From assembly GCA_039545275.1 (NCBI GenBank), contig BCHS01000004.1, positions 366,123 through 430,122 of the forward strand: DNA of 64,000 nt, given 5' to 3'. The position numbers were made by a program, and so were the translations under genes. Below the pieces are notes generated by a model. That model was not told the DNA's origin and did no database searches. It worked only from the letters and a program-made list of their open reading frames with translations. Shown in pieces: positions 20,701 through 32,300 of this stretch. Origin of the DNA: Pseudomicrostroma phylloplanum. Lineage: Eukaryota > Basidiomycota > Exobasidiomycetes > Microstromatales. Numbering within the stretch: position 1 is the first letter of the stretch; every line of letters begins with the position of its first letter.

Positions 20701-22309
20701 AGGTGGAGGGAGGGTGGGCGGAGCGCATCCTGCGGCAAAGAATCTGTTGAACAAGCGCTACTTCTCCGTCCCAGTCGATGATACAGTGCGGTACGGAGAG
20801 TACTTCACGGGCCTTCTGGGCGCAAGCAGCTCCTCGAATGCACAAGCAGCAACTTCGACGTCGACTGATCCAAATTACGCCTCTGATGCTACCGGTCTAG
20901 CAGCTATGAGAGACCCGCTATCTCTGCCGGCCACTGTCCCTCCTCATGCGCGTACAGCAGTGAAGAAGATTCTCCCCATCATAGTCGACTCTCCTCTGCT
21001 GTCCAACGTGGATCGCTATCTGACCGGCGGTCCGCTCTCAGACATGAAGCGCATTACTGGCAATCTCTTCGGTCTGAAGAACAAAGCCAGCACGGGCAAG
21101 GCTCTGGGCAAGGTCGGCGTCGAAGTCAACCGCAAGAAGGCCTTGTTGGACGGCGAATTGCATGGAGATATTACTGCTTCGCCGTCGTCAATCTTCAATG
21201 CTGGCAAATCTCGCACTGCACAGGCTGCCGGCAGTCGATCGAACCCTATTGATCTTAGTGGCACCAGCGGTACTCCAGACGGTACCGCTCGAGAGGCCTT
21301 GACGAATCTGTCTCGTGATGAGGAAGAGGCAGGACAGCGTGGCAACGCAGCCCCTGCTGCGCAGCCTGAAGAAGACCGAGATTTCGATAGCGGTCTGCAG
21401 CTGGCGCGACTCGAGACTCGCTCCTGGACTGGCTTTGAGCCTATGCGCATTGGCGTCGAGTACTATGGCCTGGACCTGCTGGAAGAAAAGCATCGCCTCT
21501 ACTCGCCCAGCTTCTTCTACGCCGGAAGCGTCTGGAATCTGTACGTGCAGACGATCAGGAAGCCCAAGGGTACTCAACTCGGGGTATATCTACACCGCCA
21601 AAGTCCAATGGAGCCACTGCCTCCTGCTACAGCTAGTCCGGAGAGTGTGGCAAACTTCTACCACGGCGCGAATGGAGCAAGTGGGGCGAACGCGACCACG
21701 CCTGTTGCGCCTGCAAGAGAAGCTGGCGCAAGCTTGATCGATGACCAGCTTCAACAAGGCAACAATGGCGCGGCGAGAGGACGTCCGCCACAGCATCAAC
21801 ATCAAGGGCAAGGTCAGGGGCCTGCACAAGTGCCACATCTGCCGACGCGCCTGGACTCCCTACCTATCAACAGCAACCTCAGTCTTCCGCTCAACACCGT
21901 CGCCAATGCGAATGCGAATGCCAATACCAACAGAGATGCAGGAGGAACCCCTCCTCCTCCCCCAAGGTACGGCGCAGCCTTTACACAGCCCGAGCTACCT
22001 TACACCTCCGCTTCACCCTCCGGTCCCAGCACAGGCCCTCCCGTCCTGCCGGGTATCTCTCCCGCCGTACCCTATCGCGACCCACGTCGACTAGTCCGCG
22101 CCTTCTTCTCCATCCACTGTCACGCGCCTCTCGGATCGGCTCTGACCCGCTTCGATTCTGGTCCGGATCGGTTCTTGGAGAGTCAGAGTTGGGGATGGAA
22201 GAGTAGCTCGCTCATGGGTGTCTGGGAGCTGCAGAGGGGAGAGTTGAGCGGTGGAAGGGCGGAGACGGCTGATGGGTTCAGATGTGTGGTGACGATGGGT
22301 GTGATTTGA
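17768..22309 (+). CDS. Large BTB/POZ-domain protein (fungal germ cell-less-like)
   Basis: One exon, 1513 aa. A BTB domain lies at about residues 50-165 (HHIRQAALLSSQCHDVSVAAFDR is its start, then YRLHRIFLVQSSFFSSMLRG). Two further conserved regions are seen: a helical middle segment (SLGLTFTPGLTEELMYFVDP) and a C-terminal block beginning RIGVEYYGLDLLEEKHRLYS and ending SQSWGWKSSSLMGVWEL. Between them are long Ser-, Gly- and Asp/Glu-rich disordered regions and a short Asn/Ala repeat (NANANANTN). This layout is shared by fungal BTB proteins of unknown role; related animal germ cell-less proteins act as Cul3 adaptors at the nuclear envelope. That role is not shown here. An AATAAA follows at 22464. 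Confidence 0.88.
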   Translation: MALQASLAVQPEETDAWRTAPRLPTQRQDPTMHSQAQAPPHQEAIPSPPSKSQALSHHIRQAALLSSQCHDVSVAAFDRVYRLHRIFLVQSSFFSSMLRGGFSEGLNYRPPDMTYSNSSSSSDSGSTLRLTFDDPNITRPAFEYCIAHLYGAAPELILPQWAIASTAQPLSSYWPPTSGPRSRPHPIAAASATGDCQPATPRLLVSLLCASLWLGIPSLTASSFTLILASFTPYTVSTYLRFALGRPLIGAQEARERGDSSEAIWDWELEGPCWGMESIGTLELGRGASYETSSTAAAAPLQRTNTGRTAVSSYHSDYEDAPSDEGDQDEKPTRSSSIRTGETRRGARPRSRSSLFQDLNDGEDDQRSASGSRILNHKHQPSATAAPNVVGSVPGAFGSSSYDTFGRGAPAPEISLDYGPYGRRVAESCFCYFARWGREIAAAEEVKWARDEAALHALLDFMERGQDAAHGQALVCEAVAPYLLPRGYLPARLPDEPSTAAAMRPGDKKLKIEASAKWDLPCPALNIFSHPALSHTLFEIRSLGLTFTPGLTEELMYFVDPMSSSSLGLASSHLVDFLSSDAFFVRNELQRYDVAKKIVTFRRDQKALVEELQEALGLLDEGFGYAYTDDSQSGAPDASAFVKVEPTDNHDFGSSPSAHEDSVAGRVRARSRADSSASTRPWTTPPRLHSSAAVPTGAPVSSPRNLPSSRLNIHRHADDTSMDLDESFQGSGASKGWPTSGREGDDFQMLQEDDVHYARLFEQGIYYSHLDFDDLKRLSEEAAMLADIGRETEDGDTDSDGESRRAGGRGSGLSPRRQANTQMFAPVEVLQAALWAGHDLRARIMGAGQASQEEGGVESIRRGLAFMGDSNAEGLPASTSGVLEAGAAARSQEGLATAAERDESLLGISSSLRQFAQAFQQTIVGHSRRGTATRFGRNARGETPSTPLGSPLRTAASRSTPDGTSLTLGGLSYSPLTPGGGRVGGAHPAAKNLLNKRYFSVPVDDTVRYGEYFTGLLGASSSSNAQAATSTSTDPNYASDATGLAAMRDPLSLPATVPPHARTAVKKILPIIVDSPLLSNVDRYLTGGPLSDMKRITGNLFGLKNKASTGKALGKVGVEVNRKKALLDGELHGDITASPSSIFNAGKSRTAQAAGSRSNPIDLSGTSGTPDGTAREALTNLSRDEEEAGQRGNAAPAAQPEEDRDFDSGLQLARLETRSWTGFEPMRIGVEYYGLDLLEEKHRLYSPSFFYAGSVWNLYVQTIRKPKGTQLGVYLHRQSPMEPLPPATASPESVANFYHGANGASGANATTPVAPAREAGASLIDDQLQQGNNGAARGRPPQHQHQGQGQGPAQVPHLPTRLDSLPINSNLSLPLNTVANANANANTNRDAGGTPPPPPRYGAAFTQPELPYTSASPSGPSTGPPVLPGISPAVPYRDPRRLVRAFFSIHCHAPLGSALTRFDSGPDRFLESQSWGWKSSSLMGVWELQRGELSGGRAETADGFRCVVTMGVI

Positions 22310-22754
22310 GGGCGACGAGAGGCCAAGCTGGGTGGTGTTGAGCTCCTTTGCCATGTATCATCAGTGTTTTGCACAGAGGGTTCTCTTTGCCCTGAACCTC
22401 GACTGCTTCGAGAGACTCTCACGTCATCAGAAAAGCTCAACCTTCAACGTCGGCATCGTACTAAATAAAGCTCAGTGTCTTTATCTGACCGTATCGCGAT
22501 CCAGCTTTGCATCTTTCGAGGAGGCAGCGCCAGCTTGGAGCTGCTCTCATGGCTGATGGCCCTGACGCGGCGAGGCGTAAAGCTGCACGCGCCATCTGCG
22601 AGGTCTGGCGTGAGCCCCGCTCCCGGTCCTACCGTCCAGTCCTTGCTGCCGAGGTACACACCCTGTTTCTCCTTTCTTCATCGCCTTCATCCCACACCAC
22701 AATTGTCCCCTGTCACTTCCCCCTTCGCTCCACGACCTCTCCCATTCTTCCTTG
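22310..22754. other. Intergenic between BTB gene and IES1
   Basis: Terminator region of the BTB gene and promoter of IES1, 445 bp. Apart from an AATAAA signal, nothing notable; the last 100 bp are C/T-rich. Confidence 0.5.
22464..22469 (+). terminator. AATAAA, possible poly(A) signal of BTB gene
   Basis: Exact AATAAA 155 bp after the BTB stop codon, followed by TTTATC-rich sequence. Confidence 0.35.
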
Positions 22755-25692
22755 ATGGCGAGCGAGGAGATGACCGCCTCTGTCCCTGGCAGCAGCAGCG
22801 GCGGCACTGGCGCTCAGCCTCCACCGCAAATGGGAGGAGCTTCGAACAATGGAAGGTCCACTGCCCCCTCGGCGCAACGTGAGGAGCAGCCCTCGCCTGC
22901 CCCCAACCAAGCTGCCGATAGCAGTATCATGGGCGATGAGGAAGACGAAGAGATCGACCAGCTCGAAGACGATGATGAAGCTGGCCCCTCTGCCTCGGCT
23001 AGTGTACCAGCCGGCAAGGGGAGGCCATCTGCCCGATCCACACCTTCTGTCCTTCGCCCAGGACCTGGCATCACCGCCTCTGGGTCTGGTCTTCGAGCTC
23101 AACCTAGCACATTTGATCGAGATGACTACATTGAGCAGATCAACTACACAGACGAGGAGATGGCGGCTTTCAAGGTCGATGAGACCATTCCTGACAATGT
23201 GAACCCGGGATCAGCCAATCTGTACACGAATGCCTCTGGGGAGAAGCTGTAAGTAGCAAAGACCGTAGCCGTGTCCTCCCGTTCTTTTCGTCAGAAGCTG
23301 ACTTTGCTCGTCTTCTCTCCCATTGCTCTTCTCAGCTTCCGGAACACGCCCATCAAAAAGAATGACGGTGGAACCATCCTACGATCTGACCTACAACATG
23401 CTCTCCTCCTCGAGATCTTTGACGACACCACTCGCTGCTTCCGCAATCCTCGCCCTGCCCCCGAAGGCGTATGGACCTACCCTCCCAAGCCGGGAGAGGC
23501 TGCTGCTACGGGTGTGTACGAGTACTCGCCGATGTACCCCTATGGTCAATCCAAGGGGGCCGCTCGACGGAGCAACGAAACCCCAGAGGAGTATGCCGCC
23601 TGGGAGAAGCGCTACCAGGAGTTCTGGAAGAACCCCTACCCCACACCGGAGCAGGACCCAGACAGGAAGGTACCGCGACCCGGACATCGGATGCTCACGT
23701 TCAAGGAGCTCTACATGGAGGCGTTGATGAATTCGCCTAGGTGTACAAAGGCTGTGAGGGACAAGATCTGGCAGGACGAAGAGTATGCTCAGGACTTCTT
23801 GTGCGTGAACTTGCTCATCAACATTGGTAGGATGAACACGACGCTGGCGTGTGAGTATACGAGGAGGTCAGGGCGCATGGAGTCACCGAAACATTGTGCT
23901 CACTTGTCTATTTTCCTTGCTCTCAGTCTTCGCACAGATGCAGACCATCCTGCGATGCTACCACCCTCTGCCGTCTTTGCAGAGGTGTGAGAATTCTCGC
24001 AAGCACATGCAGGACGCTCCTCGAATGAAGTCACTTCTCAAGTCGGTCCTTCTACCCTTTGAGAAGGCCTCTACCGGGCCTGGATCGGCTCCAGCTTCCA
24101 AGGCAGCACAAGCAGCTAACATCGACGTGGCCATCCCCGAGGCGGAGCAAATTGAGCTAGCAGGTACTATGGAAGAGGTCGTACAGCGCTTCAGAGACGG
24201 TCGCGTCCCCTCTACATCCGTAGTCAATCTGATCTTCTTGTTCCAGCAAGAGGCTCCGCATCTGTCCACGCTACACTTCAGCCAGCCACACGACATGTTC
24301 TCCATCTTCTTCCCTCACAAGGACTACCCGATTCCAGCAAGACAAAGGGCCAAGGCTTTCCTGTGGATTGTCTGGCATTATCTCGAAGGCGGTGCGGTCC
24401 TCCCGCCTGGCAACGAACAGGCTGTTCAGAATCCTTTTGCAGACGCACAAGCTGCTGCATCCATGCAGCGAGCCCGCGGTAAGTGGGACTCGCTCGACGA
24501 AGCGCAGAGGAAGAAGTGTACACTCGGCGGTAGAGGTCTCATCTGGCAGGGCGTCAGGAACAAGGATGTTGCCGAAAAGACTGCAACCAGCGCTTTGGAT
24601 CTCTTCTCGAAAGATGGAGCAGGCGATGCCGCTGCCTCTCAGCCGGCGACGTCAAAGGCAGCTTCCCCTTCACCCGGTCCTGGTGCCGGTCCAGCCGATG
24701 TCCTCGACACAGAAAAGAATGAACCCTATACGCATCGTATCCTAGCTCCCGCCTTCCAGGGCACGTCTCTCGAGGAGATCCGAAAGGAGAATGTGGATCT
24801 ACCCAATGAGATCGAGTGGGGTCGTACGCAGGCCCACGAGAGACGAGTGTTCATGGTCCGCGCTGCCCTCGAAGAAAAGGAAAAAGCCGAAGCAGAGGCT
24901 CGAGGTGAGCCTATCCCCGCCCATCTGGGCGGCAAGGGCAAAGGCAAAGGAAAGAGGAGGAGCAGAGGTGGAGCGGCGGCTGCCGCTGCTGCTTCTGCCG
25001 CTGCCGAGGATGCTCGAGCCAGGATCAAGATGAGGGCTGCTGCGAAGCGCAGGCTGGAGGAAGCAGAATCTGCCGCAAGTGGCGGCGGCGGAAAGAGTAG
25101 GCGGATCTCCCTCTCCCCTTCGGGCGTAGACGATGAGCTGATGCAGACCATTGGAGACTACGACGATGACGACGACGATGGAGCGGCAGCAGCTGCAGCA
25201 AACACGGGTACAAGGGGAAGCACCACCGGCAGCCCTTTTACGCTGCTCCGTGATTCTGCCGCGGGCCTCTCCTCCGGTTTCCCTGGTCACCCCATCAACA
25301 GCGTCATGCCCAACTTCCGCCGCCCACTCAACGAATCCGACCTAACCCTCTTCACTCCCGGCGGAGCCGCAGGACCAGGCGCAGGTGCAGGCAGGGAGCA
25401 ATACCATCTCTCCCGTCTAGCCTGGAATCGCATTCTGCAGCGAGCAGTGAGGGGCCAAGGAGACGCCTGCTACGACTCGGACGAGGAAGAGGCTGCAATG
25501 GACGAGAGGGAACGATGTGGTGAGATGTTTGGTGGAGAGCTGGGAAGGATTCTTGGGTGTGTGTGGAAGGAAGGGAGGAGGATTGGGACGAGGGCGACTC
25601 TTGAAGGAGGAGGAGGAGGAGGAGGAGAGGCTAAGCCTAGGGCGGTCCCTGATCCTTATGCTAGAGTTGGCGAAGTCGTCTCGCAGCAGTAG
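22755..25692 (+). CDS. IES1: INO80 chromatin-remodelling complex subunit Ies1
   Basis: Join 22755-23248, 23336-23850, 23927-25692, 924 aa. Ies1 is a fungal-specific subunit of the nuclear INO80 complex. The signature block runs from LFRNTPIKKNDGG through ILRSDLQHALLLEIFDDTTR and continues with LTFKELYMEALMNSPRCTK and NLLINIGRMNTTLA, then FAQMQTILRCYHPLPSLQR. A helical region with KAFLWIVWHYLEGG follows. N- and C-terminal thirds are disordered, with acidic tracts (GDEEDEEIDQLEDDDE; GDYDDDDDDGAAA) and a Lys/Gly-Ala stretch (GGKGKGKGKRRSRGG) suited to nucleosome or DNA contact. Introns are 87 and 76 nt; both joins fall inside conserved sequence and read smoothly. The codon before the ATG at 22755 is TTG, so ATG is chosen. 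Confidence 0.85.
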
Positions 25693-25906
25693 AGACACAT
25701 GTAGTACTCCATCTCAACTAGGACACATCGCCTTGAAAACAGAACAAAAATGTATAGATGAAGGTGACGCTGGCTGGTGTGATCTCTGGGTATGTACATT
25801 CTCGACGGTCCATCTTTGCCCGCAACGACGTCTGCGAGCTCCGGCTCCTGCTTTATTCAGTCTCGGCCAGTAGTGATGTGGTGTGGGGTAATTGTAGGGT
25901 ATGATC

Positions 25907-28900
25907 TCACTTCTCCTTCTCCTTGCCCTTCCCTTTTCCCTCTTCACCATCTTCCCCTTCTCCTTCTTGTCTTTCACCGCCACCAGTATCGCCACCGCCA
26001 TCACCCTTCTTCGCAGACTTCTTCTGATCCTTTATCGTCTGCTTCAACAACGTCTCAAGCCTCTCGACGGCCTGCGCCTGATCGTCCAGCCTCTCCAGCA
26101 GGCGCATGAGGATCTCTGCCGTACCCCCCGGTCGGTCACTCTCGCCTGCACCGTCAGCCCCTCCTCCGCCAGCAGCGATGGAGCCAGAGGCGGAGCCGCG
26201 GCGCTCTAGAAGCTCACCGAGGGAGCCGGAGTGACCGCCCAGGGGGGGAGGAGAGCCGGGGATGCCACTTCCGCCACCGTTACCGCCGGCGCCGGCGCCG
26301 CTGCCCTCTTGCGCTTCGGCCTCGGCTTCGTCGACCATGCTCTGCGGCTCGTTGTCTGCTTCTTCGCCTTCGCCAGCGCGGGCGCAGGCGCCAGTATCCG
26401 CTACCTCCTCTCCTACATTTGTGTCCTCTTCTTGCCCCTCGTGCAGAACCGAGTCGATGGATGCGCCTCCGGGCTGCTCGCGATTCCTGTGCTCGCTGGC
26501 GCCCTTGCGATGTCTACCTAGGAGCGTGTACCTCCTCCTGGGACTGGTACTGGGACTGACGTCCGGAGAGGTCGAGCCAGATCGCTCTTTGCCGCCACTG
26601 CCACTGCCGCTGAGGATCTTGGACAAAGAGGAGCTCTTTGCGTGCCCGCCATCGGGCTTCTTCTGCTTCCTCACCTTTGTTGGGGTGGAAGCTGATGCTG
26701 ACTGCTCCTGACCGGGCTGTGGTTCATCCGCTTCTGGCTGGGCTTCTCCTTGGGTATTGTCCTTGCTCTTCGACGCCAAGTCTTTCCACGTCGAGCTCCT
26801 ATTGACACCCCATGCCACGTTCCCGCCGCGGCCCGTCTTTGGGACCGCAACGCGTCCTCGAGGCAGAGGCGTCTCGCCCTTTGGCATCTCAAAGGTATCG
26901 TCGGCAGAGTGGTGGTACAGCTGAGAATGGCTGTGCTGAGTGTCCGTCGAGTGGAGCCAAGGGTGAGAGTAGGTCTTGGAGATTGGCTTTGAAGTTGGAA
27001 AGAGATTCGACAGCTCTTCGGGTATGGCGGACTGGTCGTACAGGTCGGCGAAGACAGACTCGATCACATCGGGCTGACCCCTCTGAGTCTTCCACCCCCA
27101 GTTGTCGAGTAGTTTACCGCTCTTTTCAGTAGCCAACTCGATACCCTTCTTCCACTGATACTGCTGCAATAGGCGAATAGCCAAAAGCACTGGCAGATGC
27201 GTAGCTCTGATAAGCCAGACGTTGACCTTGTGCAGCCATCGTGGCGTCAAGAAGAAAGAAGCCGGGTAGACGATGAGTAGGCAGATGACGTTTGTTGGTG
27301 GTACGTAGCTGAAGACGGCGTCCGAAGAGGAAGCCGAGAGGGCGACGCATGCGTGCTGGTATAGGCTGACCTCTTGTGCATGGGAGGCGACACTAGCGAA
27401 TGTCGAAGAGAGAAGTGAGATGAGGATGGTCAAGAGCAGTGTCTGTGCCAAGATTGTAAAGGAGACAACTAGGACAGGCCCAAAGACTCTCGTGAAAGCT
27501 TGAGCTTCTGGCAGCGAGATGGTCGTTCCGTAGGTGAACCTCAACAGGAGCCAGCTAATGTTTCCAATGCTCCATTCTTCGCCTTCTGCGAGGAGATAGA
27601 ATGTTGCGGTGAAGCCCAAGAAGAAGACCAGGGCGAGAGCTAGAAAGTAGAAGAACTCCTTGATCATCGCGCGGAGGGAGAGCAGTAGGACGTTGTCGGC
27701 GACGAGTAGAGAGGCAAGTCTCGGACAGAGGACGATGGCTCCGAGAGAGAGGATATCGAAAGCCGTCTTGCTCGCCACGGTATTACCTGTCATCAGGCTG
27801 TACACCCTGATGCCCAGCCAGGTGAATCCGACGGTACACTGAGGTCGGAAGAAGGATATAAGACATGTCAGTGACTATGGCAGTGTAGAGCTGCTGGCCG
27901 GAGCAGACTCACGAAGAGAGCGTCGAGGACGTTGAAGAAGCTACCGCCAAGATAGACGGAGAATCCATGCTCCTGTAGGGAAGCCAGCTCATCGATGGCC
28001 AATCCTACCAGCCACGTAGTGAAGAGGGCTTCAGAGATTGCGAAGGTCATCGTATCTTTCGATGCCAGGCACCAAGCGTAGAGAACAAGAATGCAAACGA
28101 AGTTCATGGCTTCCAGAAATGCCCTGATGCGGGGTACACGGAGTCGTCTGTGGTCCAGCAGAGGGGATGATGCTGGATCATAGAGAGTCACGGGCCTCTT
28201 CTTCCAAGAGTCGTCCACGAGGGCATGCTTGCTACCAGCGTGCCCAAGCACTACATTGCCATTCCAGATCCCGTCGACGACCTTTTGTACCAAGGGTGTT
28301 GCGACGAACTTCTTGGCCGATGACTGTATGGCGTACTCGAGGGTAGAGGTGGCTTGTGAATCGGCATCGTCGGCGCCCATGCCCCTTGCTTTGGCTGCTG
28401 CCAGCGTCGTTTCATCTGCGCCTTGCCATGGCCAGAACGGCGCGGCGAGGGCAGTGACGAGCTCCATGCCATCCGTGGCAAAGGTGCGGAGCAGCTTGGT
28501 GGCCAGGAGCTCACAGAGGGCTGCTCGAGTCTCGTTAACGTTTCGGTAAGCCAGGTCACGCTCGCTCTCTCGCAGAAAGTGAATTCGCGTGAAGAGAAGA
28601 GCATAGAGTATGGCGGGTGAGCGTAGCTTGGAATACTTGAGGGCGAGGGGTCGTACGAGGGCAAAGTTGAGCTCATGGCCGGTGAGATCTTCCCAGGAGA
28701 GGCTGGTGTCGATGAGGGACTTGATATCCATTCGCAGAAGCTGAAGGACTGGGTATACGGGCGTCTGGCTAGCAGTCTGCACTGCCAGTTCAGGGTTTTC
28801 GTCTTCGAGGTCCTGCAAGAATCTATCCTGTTCGGTGGCACGAGGGTCACGGGTGGAGGGGAGTATGGAGTTGGAGGCCATGCCTGCGCCTCCGGCAGAG

Positions 28901-28950
28901 GAGATTGCGTTGGCGCTGGCGGTAGCTGCTCCAGCCCGGCGTCCTGCCAT
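25907..28950 (-). CDS. YVC1: Vacuolar TRP-type cation channel
   Basis: Join (minus) 28950-27913, 27838-25907, 989 aa. Yvc1/TRPY1 is a vacuolar membrane Ca2+-release channel opened by stretch and Ca2+. The N-terminal cytosolic part has the conserved LTGHELNFALVRPLALKYSK. Six hydrophobic segments follow, among them AMNFVCILVLYAWCLASKD, FVLVGLAIDE-like helices, FFYFLALALVFFLGFTATFY and VLVVSFTILAQTLLLTILIS, with the pore region FTYGTTISLPEAQAF between the last two. A post-pore helix and TRP-like segment lead into a C-terminal tail that is highly Ser/Glu/Gly-rich, with a final coiled coil (LMRLLERLDDQAQAVERLETL) and a basic end, KGKGKEKEK. The tail is disordered and longer than in yeast. The intron is 74 nt. 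Head to head with ADP1. Confidence 0.9.
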
Positions 28951-29350
28951 GTTGGTGTGTGTGTGTGTGAGGTGTGTGACCTTTGCTGAGGATCAGATTG
29001 ATGCCGCAGTCATGGTATATGAGAGGTTGAGAGGGAGTGCGATGTGATGTTCTCGAGTGGACGGGGTGAGCTGAGTGACTGAGTGCCGTGCGCCTGGCCA
29101 ATCCGCCTGTCCTCCTTTCCGGCTGTGGAGCGTCGCACGTCCCCTCGGCTGCTGCACCTCGGAGCCTCCGCACTCAGCCGACGGGCGCATTGGCGGGCCA
29201 CGCCTCAAGTCGAAGGGGGGAACAGACGAGCCCTTCATTACCATAACGACGCTCATACTTCTCCTCCTCCATCGACTCCCTCCCCACCATACCCATACAG
29301 CACTGCGGTCGTACAGCCTTCCCTCTCTCCCTCTCCTCGTCGTCGCCAAC
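28951..29350. promoter_or_regulatory. Divergent promoter interval YVC1/ADP1 with GT repeat
   Basis: 400 bp between start codons. A (GT)n tract at 28954-28969 lies immediately before the YVC1 ATG on its 5' side, and pyrimidine-rich sequence precedes the ADP1 ATG. Confidence 0.45.
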
Positions 29351-32300
29351 ATGCGGCATACAGTGTCGCTACTCGGCCTCGTGGCAATCTACGCCACCCT
29401 CGCCGTCTTCGCCGCTGCCGCTCGCTCTCCACACCTCGGCAATGCCACATCCAATACCCTGCTCGCCTCGACACCATTCGCTCTAGACAGACCCAGCGAC
29501 TGCCCGCCATGCTTCAACTGCATGCTGCCAGCTTTCACCTGCGCCAACTCTGGAGAATGCAGACAGCGAGATGGACAGTGTGACTGTCCCACTGGCTTCG
29601 GAGGACAGGACTGTCTCTCGCCCCTCTGCGACAGCCCTCTGAAGGGCGAAGAGCGCTCCCCTCGTGAAGGTGATCAATGCAGTTGCGACGATGGATGGGA
29701 TGGCCTCAATTGCAACGTCTGTCAGACAGACGAGGCATGCTCCGAATTCATGCTCGGCGGCGAGAAGCTACTGGGTAATGGCACCTGCTACACTGGAGGA
29801 AGCACAATCAGACAGAGCTTCCAGCAGTGCGATGTCACCAACAAGAAGATTACAGGAATGCTGCCCGGCAGACCTCCGAAGGTCACTTTTAGCTGTGAGA
29901 AGGACGACGCAGCCTGCAATTTCCAGGTGAGTACAGAAGGGGCAACATAGCGTGGGTAATCAGCTCTATGCGGCAGTCCGACTGAATCTCTTCTCCCCCC
30001 CCCCCNNNNNNNNNNNNNNNNNNNNNNNNNNNNNNNNNNNNNNNNNNNNNNNNNNNNNNNNNNNNNNNNNNNNNNNNNNNCCCCCCCCACCACCTCAGTT
30101 CTGGATCGGTCAACGTGAAAGCTTCTACTGCGACCTGACAGGCTGCAATGAAGTCCTGGATAGGACAGCCGAGAGCAACAACACTCGCTACGTGTGCGAG
30201 AAGACGGCCTGCTCCTGCATCCCCGGCAGGATGCTGTGCGGTGAGGCGGGTAGCATCGACATTGGCGACTTCCTCAGCGAAGAGATCAAAGGTCCAGCCA
30301 GCATGACCTGCAAGACCGGAGCAAAGGGTTCGCGAGACTGCAAGTTCGAAGAGCCTGCCATGAATGATCTCATCAGCAGCATCTTCGGCGATAGCTCCAT
30401 CACCCTCAATTGCGCCTCTGGCGAATGCGTCCACTATCAGCAAGTCCCCGGGTACCAGAGTCCCGTTCCGCCACCGCACTCGATCTTCTGGGTGGTGATC
30501 AGTGCCATCGGGGCAGTCGTCTTTGTATTGCTCATCGCAGCCATGCTCTGGGTGTTGGGCAGACACGCCAAGCATGAAGAGTACGGAAGCGTCAGATTGC
30601 CAGAGGACGAGACGGCGAGACTGATGGCAGATCATGTACCGGCAGCACTGAGCTTCAAAGATCTCACCTACCACATCAACTCGAAGCCGGTACTCTCCGG
30701 GATCACCGGAACCGTGAATCCAGGAGAGATCATGGCCATTGTTGGTTCCTCGGGAGCGGGCAAGACAACATGTGAGCATCGACAAGATCGCATCTGCGAC
30801 GACGAGAGACCCGAGCTGACCGATCACCTTCCTCCTCCCACTCAGTCCTCGACCTGCTCGCTCGTCGCGAGAAGAGGGGTACAGTTTCCGGCACGATCCT
30901 AGTCAACGGCCGACCGGTCACCGATGCCGCCTTCCAAAGGATTACCGGCTTTGTTGATCAGGAGGACTGCCTCATGTCAACGCTGACAGTATACGAGACT
31001 GTCCTCTACTCTGCCTTGCTAAGACTGCCCCGAGAGATGTCCATCGAGGCGAAACGGTTCAGGACGCTGGAGACGTTGCAAGAGCTGGGCATCCTTGGCA
31101 TCAAGGACTCGCGAATCGGCGACAGCGGAGCTCGCAGCATCAGCGGTGGTGAGAAGAGACGAGTGTCCATTGCCTGTGAGCTGGTCACTTCTCCCTCTGT
31201 CCTCTTCCTCGATGAGGCCACTTCCGGTCTAGACTCTGCAAATGCGCTCAATGTCGTCGAGTGTCTTGTGAACCTAGCACGGACATATCGCCGCACAGTG
31301 GTCTTGTCCCTGCATCAGCCCTCGAGCAAGATTGTGTCTCTCCTGGACAAGCTCATCTTGCTTGCCTCTGGGAAGCTCGTCTATTCCGGACCTTTTTCGG
31401 CCTGTGACGAGTACTTCTCATCCATTGGCCACGCTTGCCCCTCGGGCCACAACATCCTCGAGTATCTGATCGACCTGACGGCTGCAGCGAGCAAAGGTGG
31501 CTCAACATCGAGCATTGCCACTCCAGCACGCCAGGACGAGGAGACCGTCGAGCAGGAGCCCACGGAAGACATCTCGGCCCTCGAACTCACCTCGCGCACT
31601 TCCACGTCGGGCGCAGCGACTCCCTCAGGCTCAATTGGTCGCACAGCTGGGAAATTGGCTGCTGGTGTCCGCAGCGCCTTTGGCAGTAGGAACGGGACAC
31701 AGGGCTATCGCGCTATCCCTCGAGCTCTGGCGGTGCTGGTGAAAGAGTACCAGCAAAGCGACGTTGCTTCGAAAGTCCAGTCCGAGATTAGCGGAGAGAC
31801 TGCCCATGGCGAGCGCAACGGAGGCAGCGGCGAGACGCTCAACGATGTTGAAGAGGCAGATGAAGTTCTGCGAGGCTACCGCAAGGCCACGCTCTGGACA
31901 CAGCTTCGCATCTTATCCGGCCGCTCTTTCAAAAACCTCTATCGCAATCCTCAACTAATGCTCGCCCACTACCTCCTCTCCTTTGTCCTGGGCGGCTTCG
32001 TCGGTCTCCTCTTCTACGGCGTCACCAACGACATTGCCGGTTTCCAGAACCGTCTAGGCCTCTGCTTCTTCACTCTGGCCCTCTTTGGCTTCTCCACCCT
32101 GACCAGTCTAGGAATCTTTGCAAACGAAAGACAACTCTTTGTCCGCGAGAGGGCAAATGGATACTACAGTCCCCTGACCTACTTTTTCGCAAAGCTCATC
32201 TTTGACTCTCTACCCCTGAGGGTGATTCCACCATTGCTCTTTGGACCGACAATCTACTTTACAGTGGGGTTGGTACCTCAAGTGGCCAACTTCTGGTGCT

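Noticed and set aside
30006..30080. N run as an inserted element
   Set aside because: Simple assembly gap; the coding frame is intact on both sides.
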